64,000 nt of DNA from Circinella minor (taxonomy: Eukaryota; Mucoromycota; Mucoromycetes; Mucorales; Lichtheimiaceae), in NCBI GenBank assembly GCA_016758965.1, contig JAEPRB010000139.1, forward strand, positions 1 through 64,000, in the 5' to 3' direction. Below, piece by piece: positions 61,569 to 64,000 of this stretch. A program made the position numbers and the translations under genes. Positions within the stretch are counted from its first letter, which is position 1. Each line of letters starts with the position of its first letter. Below the pieces are notes generated by a model. That model had not been told where the DNA came from. It ran no database searches and saw nothing but the letters and a program-made list of their open reading frames with translations.

Positions 61569-62942
61569 GTTTTTTATTACTATTATAGTTTGTAGAGAAA
61601 GAAAAAGTTGCCAACAACAAAAAAAATTAAAAAAAAAGGGAATTATATATTGGTGTTGTTTTATGCGCGTTCGCATGATATGCATAATTAGCAAGTCACG
61701 TATTATACAGGTTAGTAAAATCATACGTAAAAATGCTCATAAGATATCTAGAACACATTTGGCGCATGTGCAGTATGTTACAACAAAAAAAACCTAAAAC
61801 TGCTGTGAAGCTTACTATTAGAAAGCAGGGACTGTGGGATGATTGTTATCCAGATAGTAAGAAAACCTTCCTTTTCTCATGTTATTTATATAGTCTATCA
61901 TAATGACCTAATGTCATCTCGAAGTCCTTATGTATCACTCCTGATATTGATGTCATAATATCGTACATACTTTTTTTAAATCACTTTCTTGTAGCGTGTT
62001 TTTCCATCTATAATCACCAAAATTAAGAAATTTACTTTTTCTTTTTATTATAATACGTACTGGATATATACCTTTTGGGTAACCATTTCGCCTAACGTGA
62101 ATTTAATATAACAGTCATATTGGTTTCTATGGTTTTTACGCTGAAAATACATGTTTCTGCTTGCAAAAAAAGTTTATGTAACATAGGTAAAAGACATTAA
62201 TCCGATTATTTCAATTTTCTCCTCTCTTTCTCTACTAAAATTCAGTGTTACCCATCAAACTCTGAAGCGCTTTTCGACTTCGACACAACTTCTTTTTTTT
62301 TAGAAAGTTAATTTATAATAGTTGTTTTAAAATATGCATGTAAATACATATTATGAAATAAAAGAAAAAATGCAATATTTATTTTGTGTGGTTATGAAAA
62401 CCTTAAAAGTTAGGGTAAAAATCACGGCGGATTATATCGGTGACGTGCACTCTACCACATTAAAGTTACATGTAGCTCAAAGTAGCTACTTTCTGTTTCT
62501 GCTCATAAAATATATGATACTCAAAAATTGCTGAAGAAGCAAAAATTACAAAAGAAACTTAATATAAAAAAATTATATTGTAACTATACAAAGAACCCAA
62601 TAATAAAGAAGCGAAGCAGTATGGCATAAATCAAAAAGTGGTATCAAATGTGGGCATATATTAATAATAGTGGATTATGTTTATGTCATAAATAAAAGAA
62701 ATTACAGAAAAATGCCATATAAATTATAAAATATACTATGGGTGAGATTATAAGCGCGGCTGAAAAAAAGGATCATCATAGGATAAAGGAGTGGTTTGTA
62801 TATGGATAATGCAAATTACTAAGTAAGAAAGTGTGCCATATACGTAAATAAGGAAAAAGAAAGAAATTAGGTCATACGTACGTAGTAGAACTAAAAAGAA
62901 AAGGTGACATAAATATAAGACAAAATGATATAAAAGCTTAAA
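61569..62942. other. AT-rich stretch upstream of the oxygenase
   Basis: Promoter region of the minus-strand oxygenase, then low-information sequence. Short ORFs (61567-61797, 62334-62534) have no support. Confidence 0.45.
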
Positions 62943-63236
62943 TTAATTTATTAAATATAAAAAGTAAATAACTTCTGGTCTAGAAATCTCATAATCTTCG
63001 TCTTGGGGCTCATGGCAGATTCTAGAGCCACGATTTTCAATCTTAAACAAGACTTCTATTGGATCCTCATCAAAATGAAATATTGTCGGTAATCTTGTTA
63101 AACGAGTCGAGCGCAAGCCTCAGACACAAGAGCATTTTGTATGAAAAATAGCGGCATAGTCTTCAAATGTGATTTTGTTTGTTACTAGAATGAACTTATG
63201 CTGGAAAATCCTGCTGCTCCATGGATCCTGTAATAA
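62943..63236 (-). pseudogene. Possible decayed ORF
   Basis: On the minus strand about 98 codons read WSSRIFQHKFILVTN, KITFEDYAAIFHTKCSC, then one TGA, then GLRSTRLTRLPTIFHFDEDP, IEVLFKIENRGSRICHEP and on to PEVIYFL and stop at 62943. The sequence is unlike random AT-rich DNA (Cys, His, Arg, Glu-rich; locally higher GC), so it may be a fragment of a mobile-element gene or one disabled by the stop. Family not recognised. Confidence 0.35.
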
Positions 63237-64000
63237 CAAGCGTATATTAATATATACAACAGCTATGTACTATTATTATATGTACAATATTTCCATTACA
63301 TAATTATTTCAAAATGTCATTACTGAAGCCTTCAAAAATAAAAATAAAAATTAAATATAATCTTTTACTTTAGGAATCAGTTCCTAATTTTATTTGACCC
63401 ATTGGATATATAAATTAGAAAAAATTAATACGTATATATCAATAGATTTTCAAATGGGTAGAAATTTTTATTATCATAAATTAGTCAACTACGTAAAGTA
63501 TTACGATTCAATTAAACTTTCGTATTTTTATTCATAACTCTTCTATTTGAAGTCGATATATTGATCAGGAAAATACAGTTTAAATAGGACAAGAACAAGC
63601 ATGAATAAAATAGACTGACTACGAGTTTTTGGCGCGCCCCATACTTTATTATTATTGTAGAATATGATATGATTGGCAAGCTGATTGCTGAAAGAAAAGG
63701 TATCACTTAACACATGAAAATAAAGCGTTTCATTTAGCGAATACTATAAGTAGCTCATTTGGTTTTTTTCTAAATAAAAACAGCAATAACTTGGTGAACA
63801 AACCCTCAATTACTTACATACCATGATACTCCCTATTGTCTTTTTTCCCCGAATGCTCGATTCTTCACAGGTACTCGTTAATTTATAGCTGTTCAATGCG
63901 GTATCGAAGTTATCCAACATGGCGTTTGTAGTTATTGGTCACAAGTCAGAACAAGTCATTGACCTTTTCATGTAATTGAAAACTGAATCTTTTTGTTTAT
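63237..64000. other. AT-rich stretch at the window end
   Basis: Nothing recognised. Short ORFs only. Confidence 0.45.

Overview
The window is AT-rich, intron-rich nuclear DNA from a fungus, most likely an early-diverging filamentous one of the Mucoromycota/Mucorales type. The reasons are many short introns (roughly 50-150 nt, mostly GTAAGT...TAG/AAG), long poly-A/T tracts and trinucleotide repeats between and inside genes, a Gln3/AreA-type GATA regulator, a fungal ADAM protease, and Rim1, Mge1, Shr3 and Vps33 homologues. Genus and species cannot be set from the sequence alone. I saw no tRNA, rRNA or CRISPR array. Exon models were built by hand from splice signals and reading-frame phase; most close exactly into an open frame.

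Layout. 1-1.8 kb: AT-rich DNA with a GC-rich CGCGAACCT repeat at the edge. 1.8-7.0 kb (+): a tiny SVIP-like protein with a p97/Cdc48-binding motif, then a large multi-pass membrane protein of the BRE4/aromatic-acid-exporter group. 8.9-21.7 kb is an accessory-looking island: a broken aldo/keto reductase split by a 586-bp insertion that carries five 22-bp palindromic units, a 409-bp foldback element, an intact aldo/keto reductase, an MFS drug:H+ antiporter-like gene (-), an inverted repeat with arms of about 0.8 kb that appears to copy the 3' part of a neighbouring gene, and a second foldback element of about 0.54 kb.

22.6-43.2 kb is a conventional gene-dense block: a 56-aa protein, an ankyrin-repeat protein, a 196-aa unknown, Vps33 (HOPS/CORVET), a two-finger GATA factor with a DUF1752 region, an ELMO-domain Arf/Arl-GAP-like protein (-), a mitochondrial single-stranded-DNA-binding protein (-), a low-complexity unknown (-) and Shr3 (-). 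43.2-49.8 kb is a gene desert with a diverged repeat family, a (CAACCACT)n satellite and one possible tiny spliced transcript. 49.8-61.6 kb holds a kelch-repeat type I membrane protein, Mge1/GrpE, an ADAM metalloprotease (-) and a 2-oxoglutarate/Fe(II) oxygenase (-). 61.6-64 kb has only a decayed ORF.

Functional themes are membrane traffic and protein quality control (SVIP-like, Vps33, ELMOD, Shr3), mitochondrial maintenance (Rim1, Mge1), nitrogen regulation (GATA factor) and transport or redox metabolism (BRE4-like, MFS, AKR, 2OG oxygenase). Nothing suggests that they form one cluster. The most unusual signals are the repeat structures of the 9-22 kb island and the very small SVIP-like gene.
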